Notes: generated by a model not told the origin, from the letters alone. 64,000 nt of DNA from Allocatelliglobosispora scoriae (GCF_014204945.1 NZ_JACHMN010000002.1:62001-126000), one strand, 5' to 3'; shown: positions 49,509 through 58,673, counted from the stretch's first letter. A program made the numbers and translations.

Positions 49509-50828
49509 ATGACGCAATCGAACGAGTTGCAGATCGACTTCTCGGCCATCACCGGCGGCCCGGCCGAGCCGCCGCAGGGCGCCGTCGACACGGCGCTCAC
49601 CAAGGCGGCGCTGGAGACCGGCACCGGCGGCGCCAAGCAGCTCGTCTGCGCGGACCTGCTCACCCCGGCCCAGCGGGAGCAGGCCTCGGCGCTGGCCAAG
49701 CAGCTCTACCCGACGATGCTCAACAACACCGACCAGCTCGCCGGATTCGGCGCCGGTGCGATCGAGCAGGTCAACACGCAGGTCACCCGGATCTTCCGGG
49801 AGGTCGGCCCGGTCAAGATCCCCGAGCTGACCGCGATCATGCACGAGATCAACGACCGGATGCGTACCTTCCGCCACAAGTACGACCCGAAGGACCCGAA
49901 GGTACGCGAGACGTTCGACAAGTTCATGGACGCGGTGAAGGGCATCTTCGCCAAGGGCCGCGACATGGTCGAGATGCTCTTCGAGGAGGCGCGGACCGTC
50001 GAGCAGCAGCTCGACCGGATCGCCGGGACGCTCGCCGACAAGCAGCAGCAGCTCAAGCGCAACGTGGTGCTCTGCGACGAGCTCTACAAGGCCAACGAGG
50101 CGGCGATCGGGCAGCTCATCGGCGCGATCTCGGTGATGGAGCTGATCCGCGACCTCGCCGTCGCCGAAGCCCGCGCCACGGTGATCAACCCCGCCGATGT
50201 GGACAAGCGGGACAAGGAGGAGCACCTCGCCCGGGTCACCGAGTTCATCCAGGCGATCGAGGTGCGGATCAACGAATACCAGCAGCGGCTCTTCATCGCC
50301 TGGTCCACGTCGCCGCAGGTGCGCAACATCCGCACCCTCAACTACGGCCTCGGCCAGCGGTTGGCGCTGCTGACCAGCCTCACCATCCCGACGATGAAGC
50401 TCACCATCGCCCAGTGGGGACTGCTGCTCCAGGCCGACCAGGCGGCGAAGATGCAGGAGGCGGTCGCCGACGGCGCCAACGAGGTGCTCTCTGCCTACGC
50501 CAGCGCCGCAGGCCAGGCAGTCCCCGGCATCGCCCGCATGATCCAGACCCCGACCATCCGGCCGGAGACGATCATGGAGGTCGCCGCGTCGATCGACGCC
50601 CAGGCCAAGGGCATCGAGGACGCCGTGCGCTACGGCGAGCAGCGCCGCGCCGAGGTCGTCAACGCGATCGTCACCGCGCAGGAGTCGATGTCGCAGTCCT
50701 CGCAGCGGCTCAGCCGGACCGTGGTGGAGCTCGTCAGCAAGGCCCAGCAGCGGATGGAGCTCCCGGCCGCGCCCGCCCTGCCGGCGTCGGTGCTGGAGCA
50801 GGCGCCGCAGATGGTCCCCGTCCGCTAG
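49509..50828 (+). CDS. telA: TelA-like toxic anion resistance protein
   Basis: The 439-residue cytoplasmic protein matches the TelA/KlaA family over its length: GFGAGAIEQVNTQVTRIFRE, IPELTAIMHEINDRMRTFRHKY (split: MHEINDRMRTFRHKY), and a long helical middle with LARVTEFIQAIEVRINEYQQ. The family is linked to tellurite and other stress resistance, with unknown mechanism. It is the last gene of the operon, 12 bases after the second solute-binding gene, and ends at a strong terminator. Confidence 0.9.
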   Translation: MTQSNELQIDFSAITGGPAEPPQGAVDTALTKAALETGTGGAKQLVCADLLTPAQREQASALAKQLYPTMLNNTDQLAGFGAGAIEQVNTQVTRIFREVGPVKIPELTAIMHEINDRMRTFRHKYDPKDPKVRETFDKFMDAVKGIFAKGRDMVEMLFEEARTVEQQLDRIAGTLADKQQQLKRNVVLCDELYKANEAAIGQLIGAISVMELIRDLAVAEARATVINPADVDKRDKEEHLARVTEFIQAIEVRINEYQQRLFIAWSTSPQVRNIRTLNYGLGQRLALLTSLTIPTMKLTIAQWGLLLQADQAAKMQEAVADGANEVLSAYASAAGQAVPGIARMIQTPTIRPETIMEVAASIDAQAKGIEDAVRYGEQRRAEVVNAIVTAQESMSQSSQRLSRTVVELVSKAQQRMELPAAPALPASVLEQAPQMVPVR

Positions 50829-50835
50829 GTCCCCG

Positions 50836-50866
50836 ACAGGCCCGCCCCGACCCGGGGCGGGCCTGT
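50836..50866 (+). terminator. Strong hairpin after the TelA-like gene
   Basis: Perfect 14-base stem (ACAGGCCCGCCCCG at 50836-50849, complement at 50853-50866) with a 3-base loop, 7 bases past the stop codon. It separates the operon from the phytase gene. Confidence 0.85.
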
Positions 50867-50926
50867 TCACCCTGGCGCCCACGGCAATTCGTCGGTTATT
50901 GCCCTGCGCCTTCTACGGTGCGGCCC

Positions 50927-52168
50927 ATGCGCAGAACACTTCTTCCCGTGGTGCTGGTCGCACCGCTGCTGCTGGCCGCCGCGCCCGCATCCGCGACCGC
51001 TCCGACCGGACCCGCCCGGGTCACCGCCGTCCTGGAGACCCCGGCGCTCTACGACGACGAGGCCGGCGGGGACGCCGACGTCGACGACCCGGCGATCTGG
51101 ATCCACCCGACCGACCCGGCTCGGACCCGCGTCATCGTCACCGCCAAGAACGGCGGGCTCTACGTCTACGACCTGCGTGGACACCAGACGCAGCACTTCG
51201 CGACCCCCGCCGCGCCGGGCCCCGACGACGAGTCCGGCCGCTTCAACAACGTCGACCTCGTCAGCGGCTTCCGGCTCGCCGGGCGGACCGTCGACCTCGC
51301 CGTCGTGACCGACCGGGGCCGCGACAAGCTGCGGTTCTACCGCATCGACGACGGCACCCTGACCGACGTCACCGCGGCGAGCGCGCCGTTCGCGTTCAAC
51401 CGGACGCAGGCGGAGGTCAACGAGCAGGCCACCGCATACGGGCTCGCGACCTACAGGACCGGCGACGACTGGTACGCCGTGGCGAGCCGCCGGCACACCC
51501 CGGAATTGGGGATGTTCCGGCTGATCGCGGTCGACGGCAAGGTCACCTACCGGCGTACCGACTCGCTGACCCTGCCGGCCTCCTTCCGGCTGCCCAATGG
51601 CACCACCTGGACACCGTGTCTGGAGCCGGGCGAGGGCCCGCAGGTCGAGGGCATGACCGTCGACCCGGTGCTGGGCACCCTCTACGCCGCGCAGGAGGAC
51701 GTGGCCCTGTGGCGCGTCCAGGTCGTCGCGGGCCGCTTCGGCCTGTGGCCGTCGCAGGTCGAGCGGGTACGCGAATTCGGCGTCCCCGCCACCTACGACC
51801 CGGAGACCGAGGAGTGCGATCTCGACTGGGCCGCCGACCCGGGCTACGGCGGGCGCATCGCCGCCGATGTGGAGGGCGTCACGATCTACCGGACCGGGCT
51901 GCTCACCGGCACGCTGATCGTCTCCTCGCAGGGCGACGACACGTTCTACACCTACGACCGGCTCACCAACCGGAAGCTGACGCAGTTCGCCGTCGTCGAC
52001 GGTGCCGTGGACGGCTCGCAGGAGTGCGACGGTGCCGCCGTGGTCTCGACGCCGCTGCCCGGCTTCCCCGGCGGTCTGCTGGTGGTCCAGGACGGGCACG
52101 AGACACCCGACTCCGACCGGACCGCCACGAACGTCAAGTTCCTCGACGCGGGCTTCCTGCGCCGCTGA
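50927..52168 (+). CDS. Secreted beta-propeller phytase
   Basis: A 413-residue protein with a signal peptide (about residues 1-24, ending ASATA) and the six-bladed propeller of BPP phytases: DADVDDPAIWIHPTDP with the calcium/substrate Asp and His, NNVDLVSGFRL, QATAYGLATYR, VEGMTVDPVLGTLYAAQEDV and DVEGVTIYRTGLLTGTLIVS are the family's landmarks. It would release phosphate from phytate in a calcium-dependent manner outside the cell. ATG 50927 is chosen; the long open frame upstream belongs to other genes. It is followed by a terminator. Confidence 0.92.
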   Translation: MRRTLLPVVLVAPLLLAAAPASATAPTGPARVTAVLETPALYDDEAGGDADVDDPAIWIHPTDPARTRVIVTAKNGGLYVYDLRGHQTQHFATPAAPGPDDESGRFNNVDLVSGFRLAGRTVDLAVVTDRGRDKLRFYRIDDGTLTDVTAASAPFAFNRTQAEVNEQATAYGLATYRTGDDWYAVASRRHTPELGMFRLIAVDGKVTYRRTDSLTLPASFRLPNGTTWTPCLEPGEGPQVEGMTVDPVLGTLYAAQEDVALWRVQVVAGRFGLWPSQVERVREFGVPATYDPETEECDLDWAADPGYGGRIAADVEGVTIYRTGLLTGTLIVSSQGDDTFYTYDRLTNRKLTQFAVVDGAVDGSQECDGAAVVSTPLPGFPGGLLVVQDGHETPDSDRTATNVKFLDAGFLRR

Positions 52169-52176
52169 CCGACGAG

Positions 52177-52218
52177 CCTGCCGGGTACGCGGTGCCGTCG
52201 TACCGCGTACCCGGCAGG
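52177..52218 (+). terminator. Hairpin after the phytase gene
   Basis: Perfect 17-base stem (CCTGCCGGGTACGCGGT at 52177-52193, complement at 52202-52218) with an 8-base loop, 8 bases after the stop codon. Confidence 0.85.
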
Positions 52219-52310
52219 TGGTGTCCTTGACCGGCGGTGGCCATCCGCCGTGCACCGTCCGGTGGTCGCCCGGTCGTCCGCGCGTCACTCCTCGCTGGCA
52301 TGGTGCCCCC

Positions 52311-53795
52311 GTGCCCATCCGCTCCTTCGCCGCCACCGTGGGCCACCGGCTACTCCACCAGCGTGAACTGGGCTTTCTCGGTTCGCTGATCGTCGTCATC
52401 GGCTCCTGGTCCGCCGGTGCCGTCCCGGCCGCGACGCCCGGATCGGCGATCGCGCTGCTGCGCCACCCGGATGCCGGTCTCGTCGCCGTCTACTTCGGAG
52501 TGATCCTGCTGCTCGGTGCGTGGATCCGGCTGGGCCGGGACCTCGCCGCCGGTGCCCGGGTGACCCTGCACGGGACCGTCGTCACCTTCGGCTGGTGGGC
52601 GGCGCCGCTGCTGGCCGGTCCGGCCATGTTCAGCCGGGACGTCTACAGCTACCTCGCCCAGGGCGCCACGGTCCTCGCCGGGGCCGACGTCTACACCGCC
52701 GGGGTCGCCGGGCTCGGCGGGCCGCTCGCGGCCGAGGTACCCGCCATGTGGCTGCACTCGCCGCCGCCCTACGGCCCGCTCGCGATCGGGCTCTCCGTCA
52801 TCGTCGCCGCCGTCACCGGCAAGCAGGTCATGCTCGGCGTCCTCGGCATGCGACTGGTCGCGCTGCTCGGCGTCGGGCTGCTGCTGCGGTTCCTGCCCGA
52901 GCTCGCCCGGCACTGCGGGGTCAGCCCGGTCGGCGCGGTGTGGCTCGCCGTGCTCAACCCGCTCGCCCTGCTGCACCTGGTCGGCGGCGCGCACAACGAC
53001 GCCGTCATGCTCGGCCTGCTCGTCGCCGGCCTGACCCTGGCGCTGCGCGGCGGCCATCCGGTCCTCGCCCCGGCCCTGATCACCGGGGCGGGCCTGGTGA
53101 AGGTGCCTGCCCTCGCCGGGCTCCTGGTCTGCGTGTGGCTGTGGCGCAAGCTCCCCACCCGGGGCGAGCAGGCCTGGACAGCCCTGCGCACGGCGGCGGT
53201 GGTCGCCACCACCACGCTCGGCGTCACCGCGCTCGTCGGCACCGGATTCGGTTGGATCGGCCTGCTCGGCTCGCCGGTCTCGGCGCAGAGCTGGTCGTTG
53301 AGCAGCGCGGTCGGCAGGCTCGCCCGCAACGTCCTGACCGCCACCGGCTCCGCCTACGCCGCGTCGGCGATCCCGGCCACCCGGTGGCTCTTCCTCGCAC
53401 TCTTCGTCGTCAGCATCGCGGCACTGTGGCTGCTGCGGCACTGGCTCGGCCCCGTTCTCGCCATCGGGCTCGGGCTCGGCGCGTTCGCGCTCCTCGGCCC
53501 CGTGACCCGCCCCTGGTACGCCCTGTGGGGAGTGGTGATCGTCGCCGCAGCCTCCGCCCACCCGGTCCTGCGCTGGTGGTGCGCCGGGATCAGCGCCGGG
53601 CTGGCCCTGCTGGTGCTGCCCAGCGGGTTCGGGCCTGACGGCACCCAGCTCCGGCTCGCGGCGGGTGGCGTCGCCCTCGCCACCGCCCTGTTCGCGGCAG
53701 CAGCACCCCTGTCACGTTTTGCAGCAAAGCGTGGCTTCGCGCGCGATAACAACCACGCTTTGCTGCAAAACGTGACACCGGCGGTGCTGCGGTGA
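52311..53795 (+). CDS. MptB-like polyprenol-phosphate-mannose mannosyltransferase
   Basis: The 494-residue protein has about 12 hydrophobic helices and the GT-C loop text FSRDVYSYLAQGATVLAGADVY after the first helices, the signature of MptA/MptB alpha-1,6-mannosyltransferases (the catalytic Asp is in SRDVYSY). These build the mannan core of lipomannan-like glycolipids on the outer face of the membrane using polyprenol-phosphate mannose. The last ~25 codons are formed by a long inverted repeat, and the stop overlaps the next gene by 4 bases. GTG 52311 is chosen. Confidence 0.86.
   Translation: MPIRSFAATVGHRLLHQRELGFLGSLIVVIGSWSAGAVPAATPGSAIALLRHPDAGLVAVYFGVILLLGAWIRLGRDLAAGARVTLHGTVVTFGWWAAPLLAGPAMFSRDVYSYLAQGATVLAGADVYTAGVAGLGGPLAAEVPAMWLHSPPPYGPLAIGLSVIVAAVTGKQVMLGVLGMRLVALLGVGLLLRFLPELARHCGVSPVGAVWLAVLNPLALLHLVGGAHNDAVMLGLLVAGLTLALRGGHPVLAPALITGAGLVKVPALAGLLVCVWLWRKLPTRGEQAWTALRTAAVVATTTLGVTALVGTGFGWIGLLGSPVSAQSWSLSSAVGRLARNVLTATGSAYAASAIPATRWLFLALFVVSIAALWLLRHWLGPVLAIGLGLGAFALLGPVTRPWYALWGVVIVAAASAHPVLRWWCAGISAGLALLVLPSGFGPDGTQLRLAAGGVALATALFAAAAPLSRFAAKRGFARDNNHALLQNVTPAVLR
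53711..53776. repeat. Long inverted repeat, 24-base arms, inside a coding end
   Basis: Perfect arms at 53711-53734 and 53753-53776 with an 18-base loop. The repeat is read through in the MptB-like frame, where it encodes the last residues (RFAAKRGFARDNNHALLQ). It ends 16 bases before the next start codon. Its AT-rich core, GTTTTGCAGCAAAG, differs from local composition. Confidence 0.8.
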
Positions 53796-55183
53796 CCGGG
53801 CGGACGGGTTCGCCGTCGACCGCTGTCAGGGCGGTCCGGCTCGCCGCGCTCGCGACCGTGATCGGCGTGGTGCTCGCGGTGATCCCCGGGCACCGGGGCT
53901 GGTTCGACGTGGGTGTCTACCACGGCGCCGTGACCTGGTGGGTCCACGGCGGCGACCTCTACGAATACCTCCGACCCGGGACGGAGTACGGGTTCACCTA
54001 CCCGCCCTTCGCCGCGCTGTGCCTGTCGCCGCTGGCGCTGCTGCGGTGGCACCCCGCCGTCGTGGCGAGCATCATCGCCAACGCCGTCGCCGGTGCGCTG
54101 CTGGTCCGGTGGCTCTTCGTGCCGGTGCTCCGGCGAGCCGGGCGGCCGGCCTGGGAGGCCTTCGGCCTCGGCGCCTGCCTGCTCGCCGTCTTCGAGCCCG
54201 CCCGCGACACCGTCAGCTTCGGCCAGGTCAACCTGGTGCTGCTCGCCCTGGTCTGCGCCGACCTGCGCCTGCTCACCTCCCGCTACGCCCGCTACGCCGG
54301 CATCTGCATCGGACTCGCCGCCGCGATCAAGCTCACCCCGGCGCTGTTCATCGTCTACCTGTTGGTGGCCCGGCAACGGCGCGCGGGTCTGGTGGCGGCC
54401 GCTGTCAGCCTCGCCGCGACCGGGCTCGCTGCCCTGGTGGCACCGGCGGCGACCCATACCTTCTTCACCGAGGCGCTGTGGCAGACCTCGCGGGTCGGCA
54501 ACCTCGCCTACGTCTCCAACCAGTCCCTGCAGGGAGTCGTGGCGCGGCTGCACCTGCCGGGCCACGACCGCCTGGTGTGGCTCGCCGCGGTCCTCGCGGT
54601 CCTCGTCGTCTGGGCGGCCCGGGTCCGGCGCGCGGCCGCCATCGGCGATCAGCGGGCCGGTTTCGCGCTGACCGGGCTCGCCGCCTGCCTCATCAGCCCG
54701 ATCACCTGGGTGCACCACCTCGTCTGGTGCCTGCCCGCGCTGATGCTGTTCGTCGAGCGCACCCGCACCCCGTGGACCCGCCGGTCCGCCGCCGCCGTCG
54801 TCGGCTACGCCCTGATGTGCAGCAGCGTCGTCTGGCTCTTCGCCAACAACTACGCCGGGTTCATCGGATTCGTCGGCTCCAACACCTATGTCTGGGTCGG
54901 GCTGGCGCTGCTCCTCGTCCTACCGGTGCACGGTGCAGGCGATGACGCTGCACTTCATCGAGCCGAAGTCCAGCGCCTCGCCGGGCAAGGCGGGCGGGCC
55001 GAACACGAGCTCCTCGAAAACGGCGAGGAACCCGTCGGCGGCGGCCTGCCAGCCGAACTGCTCCGCCCGGCTGCGGGCGGCGGTTCGCCGGTCCCGCTCC
55101 GGCCGGGCCAGCAGCTCACGGAGAGCAGGCGTGAAGTCGTCACCCACGGCGCCGAGCCCCGCCGCCCCGAGCACTCCCGGTAG
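53792..55183 (+). CDS. GT87-family mannosyltransferase-like membrane protein
   Basis: The 463-residue protein resembles GT87 (PimE-like) enzymes: FDVGVYHGAVTWWVHGGDLYEY with the catalytic Asp in the first loop, TYPPFAALCLSPLALL, FGQVNLVLLALVCADL and SPITWVHHLVWCLPALM, spread over about 10 hydrophobic helices. It would add mannose to a glycolipid from polyprenol-phosphate mannose. The last ~85 residues (after about 54930) are antisense to the convergent glycosyltransferase and look non-native, so the true end of the family domain is near 54930. It overlaps the MptB-like gene by 4 bases. Confidence 0.85.
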   Translation: MTGRTGSPSTAVRAVRLAALATVIGVVLAVIPGHRGWFDVGVYHGAVTWWVHGGDLYEYLRPGTEYGFTYPPFAALCLSPLALLRWHPAVVASIIANAVAGALLVRWLFVPVLRRAGRPAWEAFGLGACLLAVFEPARDTVSFGQVNLVLLALVCADLRLLTSRYARYAGICIGLAAAIKLTPALFIVYLLVARQRRAGLVAAAVSLAATGLAALVAPAATHTFFTEALWQTSRVGNLAYVSNQSLQGVVARLHLPGHDRLVWLAAVLAVLVVWAARVRRAAAIGDQRAGFALTGLAACLISPITWVHHLVWCLPALMLFVERTRTPWTRRSAAAVVGYALMCSSVVWLFANNYAGFIGFVGSNTYVWVGLALLLVLPVHGAGDDAALHRAEVQRLAGQGGRAEHELLENGEEPVGGGLPAELLRPAAGGGSPVPLRPGQQLTESRREVVTHGAEPRRPEHSR

Positions 55184-56113
55184 CGCGCTGTCCGCGCTCG
55201 CCACGACGGGGGTACCGGTGGCGAGGCACTCCAGCGCGGCGAGGCCGAAGGTTTCGATCGGCCCCGGCGCGATGGCGGCGTCGGCGCTGGCGAGCAGCCC
55301 GGCGAGGGTGGGCCGGTCGCTGATCCAGCCGGTGAAGGTGACCGGCAGGTCGGCTGCCGCAGCGGTCAGGTTCGCTCGCAGCGGGCCGTCACCGGCGATG
55401 ACGAGGCGGGCGGGCACTCCGGCGGCGAGCAGCCCCCGCAGCGTCGTCAGGGCACGCTGTGGACGCTTCTCCACCGACAGCCGGGTGCAGCAGACGATCA
55501 GGACCTCGCCTGGCTCGGCGTAGGCCGCCCGGGTGGTCGCCGACCGCAGTCCCGGATGGAACGCGGTGAGGTCCACCCCGAGCGGCACCTGGCGTACGTT
55601 GCCCGCCCCCACCCGGTCGAACTCCGCCGCCGCCCACCGGGTCGTGCAGACCACGGTGTCGTAGCGGCGTGCGGTGGCCCGGTTGAGCCGGTCGGCCACC
55701 CGCGTCCGCGGCCCGGTGGGCAGGCCCGCGACGGCGAGGAGCCCGTCGAGGCTCTCGTGCGACACCATCACCGAGGCGACACCGTGACGTGCTGCCCAGC
55801 GGCCGGTCCACCGCAGCGTGCTGCGGTCGGAGACCTCGATGACGTCGGGGCGGAGCTCGGCGAGCAGCCTCGTCAGCGGCCTGCGCCGCAGCAGCACGCG
55901 GTAGCCGCCGAGGCCGGGGACGAGCGGACCGGGCAGCGTGATGACCCGGCCCTGCTCGGTCGAGGAGTCGGAGTGCGCGGGCCCCGGTGTGACGAGGACC
56001 GGGTGGTGCCCGGCGTCGAGGTAGCCCCGGCCGAGCTCCCGCAGCGCGGTCCGCAGGCCGCCCGAGCTCGGCGTGACGAAGTTGGCGAGCCGGACGATCC
56101 GCAGCGGTCTCAC
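54920..56113 (-). CDS. GT4-family glycosyltransferase
   Basis: A 397-residue GT-B glycosyltransferase of family 4. The N-terminal domain begins RIVRLANFVTPSSGGLRTAL, the usual GG-x-R acceptor loop, and the C-terminal donor domain has VCCTRLSVEKRPQRAL and the E-x7-E motif in GPIETFGLAALECLATGTP. The retaining transfer probably uses a GDP- or UDP-sugar on the cytoplasmic face. It overlaps the preceding GT4 gene by 4 bases (GTGA). Its 3' end overlaps the convergent GT87 gene by 264 bases. Confidence 0.9.
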   Translation of the reverse strand: MRPLRIVRLANFVTPSSGGLRTALRELGRGYLDAGHHPVLVTPGPAHSDSSTEQGRVITLPGPLVPGLGGYRVLLRRRPLTRLLAELRPDVIEVSDRSTLRWTGRWAARHGVASVMVSHESLDGLLAVAGLPTGPRTRVADRLNRATARRYDTVVCTTRWAAAEFDRVGAGNVRQVPLGVDLTAFHPGLRSATTRAAYAEPGEVLIVCCTRLSVEKRPQRALTTLRGLLAAGVPARLVIAGDGPLRANLTAAAADLPVTFTGWISDRPTLAGLLASADAAIAPGPIETFGLAALECLATGTPVVASADSALPGVLGAAGLGAVGDDFTPALRELLARPERDRRTAARSRAEQFGWQAAADGFLAVFEELVFGPPALPGEALDFGSMKCSVIACTVHR

Positions 56114-57276
56114 GCGGTGACTCGCAGCCGGGCGGGGATGGCGCTCGGCACCACGACCGGGACGGCGCCGGGCGCGTGCACCGCCTGGCGGTAGTACTCG
56201 ATCAGCTCGTCGCCCAGCGCCGACCAGGTGCGGTCGACGACCGAGGCCCGGGCGGCACCGCCGAGGCGTTCGCGCAGCCCCGGATCGTGCAGCAGCCGGG
56301 CCACCGCCGCCGTCATCGCCGCCGGGTCGCCGGGCGCGACGAGCAGGCCGGTCCGCTCCTGCGCGATCAGGTCGATCGGGCCGCCCGCGCCGGGAGCCAC
56401 CACCGGTACGCCGCTGGCGAGCGCCTCCTGGATCGTCTGGCAGAACGTCTCATGTGGACCCGTGTGGGCGAAGACGTCGAAGCTGGCGTAGAGCCGGGAC
56501 AGCTCGGCACCGTGCCGGGTGCCGAGCAGGACGGCTTCGGGCATCGCCCGCCGGACGGCACGGCGCATCGGTCCGTCGCCGATGACGACCACGGTCACAC
56601 CGGGCAGGGCGGCGGCACCGGCGAGGAGCTCGACCTGCTTCTCCCGGGCCAGCCTGCCCACGTACCCGACGATGAGGTGGCCGGGCGGGGCGAGCGACGC
56701 GCGCAGGTCGGCGCTGCGGTGGCGGGGGTGGAACCGTGCGGTGTCGACGCCCCGCCCCCACCGGTGGACCTGGCCGACCCCGTGCTCGGTGAGCTGCGCG
56801 GCGGTCGCCGACGACGGCGCGAGGGTGATCGTCGCCTGGGCGTGCAGGCGGCTGATCCACCGCCAGGCCATCGCCTCGGCCGGTGCCGCCCGGTAGGCGC
56901 GGGCATAGCCGGGCACGTCGGTCTGGTAGACGGCGACGATCGGCAGGCCCAGCCGCGACGCGGCCCGAGCACCCCAGCGGCCGAGCACGAACGGGCTCGC
57001 GAGGTGCACGACATCCGGCTGGAAGTCGCGCAGCGCGTCCTCGATCCGGCGGCTCGGCGGGGTGAGCCGCACGCTGGCATAGCCGGGCAGCGGCAGCGAC
57101 GGCAGGCGTACCACCGGGAAGGGTGACGGGCCGGCCTGCGCGAGGCGCATGGGCCTCGGCGCGATCACCATCGGCTCATGGCCGTGGTCGACCAGGTGCT
57201 CGGTGACCCGGGCTACCGAGTTCGCCACCCCGTTGACATCGGGAGCGAACGACTCCGTGATGATCGCGACCCGCAT
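56110..57276 (-). CDS. GT4-family mannosyltransferase (MgtA/PimC-like)
   Basis: The 388-residue GT-B enzyme starts MRVAIITESFAPDVNGVANS, the typical opening of GDP-mannose-dependent alpha-mannosyltransferases, with VYQTDVPGYARAY in the acceptor region, VGYVGRLAREKQVELL and the E-x7-E text GPHETFCQTIQEALASGVPV (H-E-T-F-C). It would transfer mannose to a lipid acceptor in the cytoplasmic leaflet. ATG 57276 is the family start; the frame upstream extends but does not match. It forms an operon with the following GT4 gene. Confidence 0.9.
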   Translation of the reverse strand: MRVAIITESFAPDVNGVANSVARVTEHLVDHGHEPMVIAPRPMRLAQAGPSPFPVVRLPSLPLPGYASVRLTPPSRRIEDALRDFQPDVVHLASPFVLGRWGARAASRLGLPIVAVYQTDVPGYARAYRAAPAEAMAWRWISRLHAQATITLAPSSATAAQLTEHGVGQVHRWGRGVDTARFHPRHRSADLRASLAPPGHLIVGYVGRLAREKQVELLAGAAALPGVTVVVIGDGPMRRAVRRAMPEAVLLGTRHGAELSRLYASFDVFAHTGPHETFCQTIQEALASGVPVVAPGAGGPIDLIAQERTGLLVAPGDPAAMTAAVARLLHDPGLRERLGGAARASVVDRTWSALGDELIEYYRQAVHAPGAVPVVVPSAIPARLRVTA

Positions 57277-57503
57277 GGGCAGACGGTAGGACCGCCGGTC
57301 GTACACATCAGGGCCATTGGGCGGACGGCAGGCGACACCCGACAGAACAGCGCGAGGCGCGTGCGCCCTCGCACCGAAGCCGAGAACCGTATCGATCGAC
57401 ATCCCGGCGCCACGATCCGTTCACCGTTCGCGGGGTTCGCCGCCGCCTGCGCTGCCTACCCTCGTCGCTATCGCCGACGGATCGATGGTGAAGGAGACAG
57501 GAC

Positions 57504-58673
57504 GTGGAGCGTCGCGACATTCTGCGCGTGGGTGCGGTGAGCATCGGTGCCGTGGGCTTCTCCGGTGCGCTGTGGAAGGAGGCGTTCGCCGCCGCCGCCC
57601 AGCCGGGCCCGGGGCCCTACGGTCCCCTGCTCGCCCCCGACACCAACGGCATCGCCCTGCCCGCCGGGTTCACCAGCCGGGTCGTCGCCCGGTCGGGCCG
57701 CAAGGTCGGGACCACCGCGTACACCTGGCACTGGGCTCCGGACGGCGGCGCGTGCTTCGCCGAGGGCTCCGGCTGGATCTACGTGTCCAACTCGGAGATC
57801 CCGCTCTTCGGCGGCGCGTCCGCGATCCGCTTCAACGCCGCGGGCGACATCATCTCGTCCTATCGCATTCTCGCCAACACCAACCTCAACTGCGCCGGTG
57901 GCGCGACGCCGTGGGGCACCTGGCTCTCCTGTGAGGAGATCGCCCTCGGCCGGGTCATGGAGACCGACCCGCGCGGCATCAAGCCCGCCGTCGAGCGGAC
58001 CCGGCTCGGCCGGTTCAAGCACGAGGCCGCCGCCTGCGACGCCGACCACCGGGTCGTCTACCTCACCGAGGACGAGACCGACGGCTGCTTCTACCGCTTC
58101 GTCCCCGATGTCTGGGGCGACCTCGACACCGGCCGGCTCCAGGTCCTCTGCGCTCCGGCGGGTACGACTTCCGGGCCGGTGACCTGGCAGAACATCCCCG
58201 ACCGTGACGGCATCCCGACGGCGACCCGGTCGCAGGTGGGTGCCGCGCTGCGCTTCAACGGCGGCGAGGGCTGCTGGTATACCGGCGGCGTCTGCTACTT
58301 CACGACGAAAGGCGACAACCGGGTCTGGGCGTACACCGCGGCGACCCAGACGATCGACCTCGCCTATGACGACTCGCTGGTCCCGCCCGGCACCGCACCG
58401 CTGACCGGCGTCGACAACATCACCGGCAGCCCGTCGAGCGGCGACCTCTTCGTCGCCGAGGACGGTGGCAACCTGGAGATCTGCGTCATCACCCCGGACG
58501 GCGTGGTCGCGCCGTTCCTGCGCATCACCGGCCAGGACAGCTCCGAGGTCACCGGGCCCGCGTTCAACCCGGCCGGAAATCGGCTCTACTTCTCGTCCCA
58601 GCGTGGCACCTCCGGTTCCTCGACCGGCTCCGGTGGAATCACCTACGAGGTCAGCGGCCCGTTCCGCGCCTGA
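57504..58673 (+). CDS. PhoX-like (DUF839) secreted phosphatase
   Basis: The 389-residue protein has an N-terminal ERRDILRVGAVSIG Tat-like motif and hydrophobic segment, then a DUF839/PhoX propeller domain: TPWGTWLSCEEI with the conserved Cys-Glu-Glu, FKHEAAACDADHRVVYLTED and DNITGSPSSGDLFVAEDGG. PhoX enzymes are calcium/iron-dependent alkaline phosphatases. The family normally carries the signature around the SCEE motif, which is intact. Whether it is active or only PhoX-like cannot be told. GTG start; the calcineurin-like gene follows by 29 bases. Confidence 0.85.
   Translation: MERRDILRVGAVSIGAVGFSGALWKEAFAAAAQPGPGPYGPLLAPDTNGIALPAGFTSRVVARSGRKVGTTAYTWHWAPDGGACFAEGSGWIYVSNSEIPLFGGASAIRFNAAGDIISSYRILANTNLNCAGGATPWGTWLSCEEIALGRVMETDPRGIKPAVERTRLGRFKHEAAACDADHRVVYLTEDETDGCFYRFVPDVWGDLDTGRLQVLCAPAGTTSGPVTWQNIPDRDGIPTATRSQVGAALRFNGGEGCWYTGGVCYFTTKGDNRVWAYTAATQTIDLAYDDSLVPPGTAPLTGVDNITGSPSSGDLFVAEDGGNLEICVITPDGVVAPFLRITGQDSSEVTGPAFNPAGNRLYFSSQRGTSGSSTGSGGITYEVSGPFRA

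Noticed and set aside
48177-50882. 901-codon open frame on the minus strand
   Set aside because: Antisense to the solute-binding and TelA-like genes; composition is that of a high-GC shadow frame (Leu/Arg/Val/Gly-rich, no domain).
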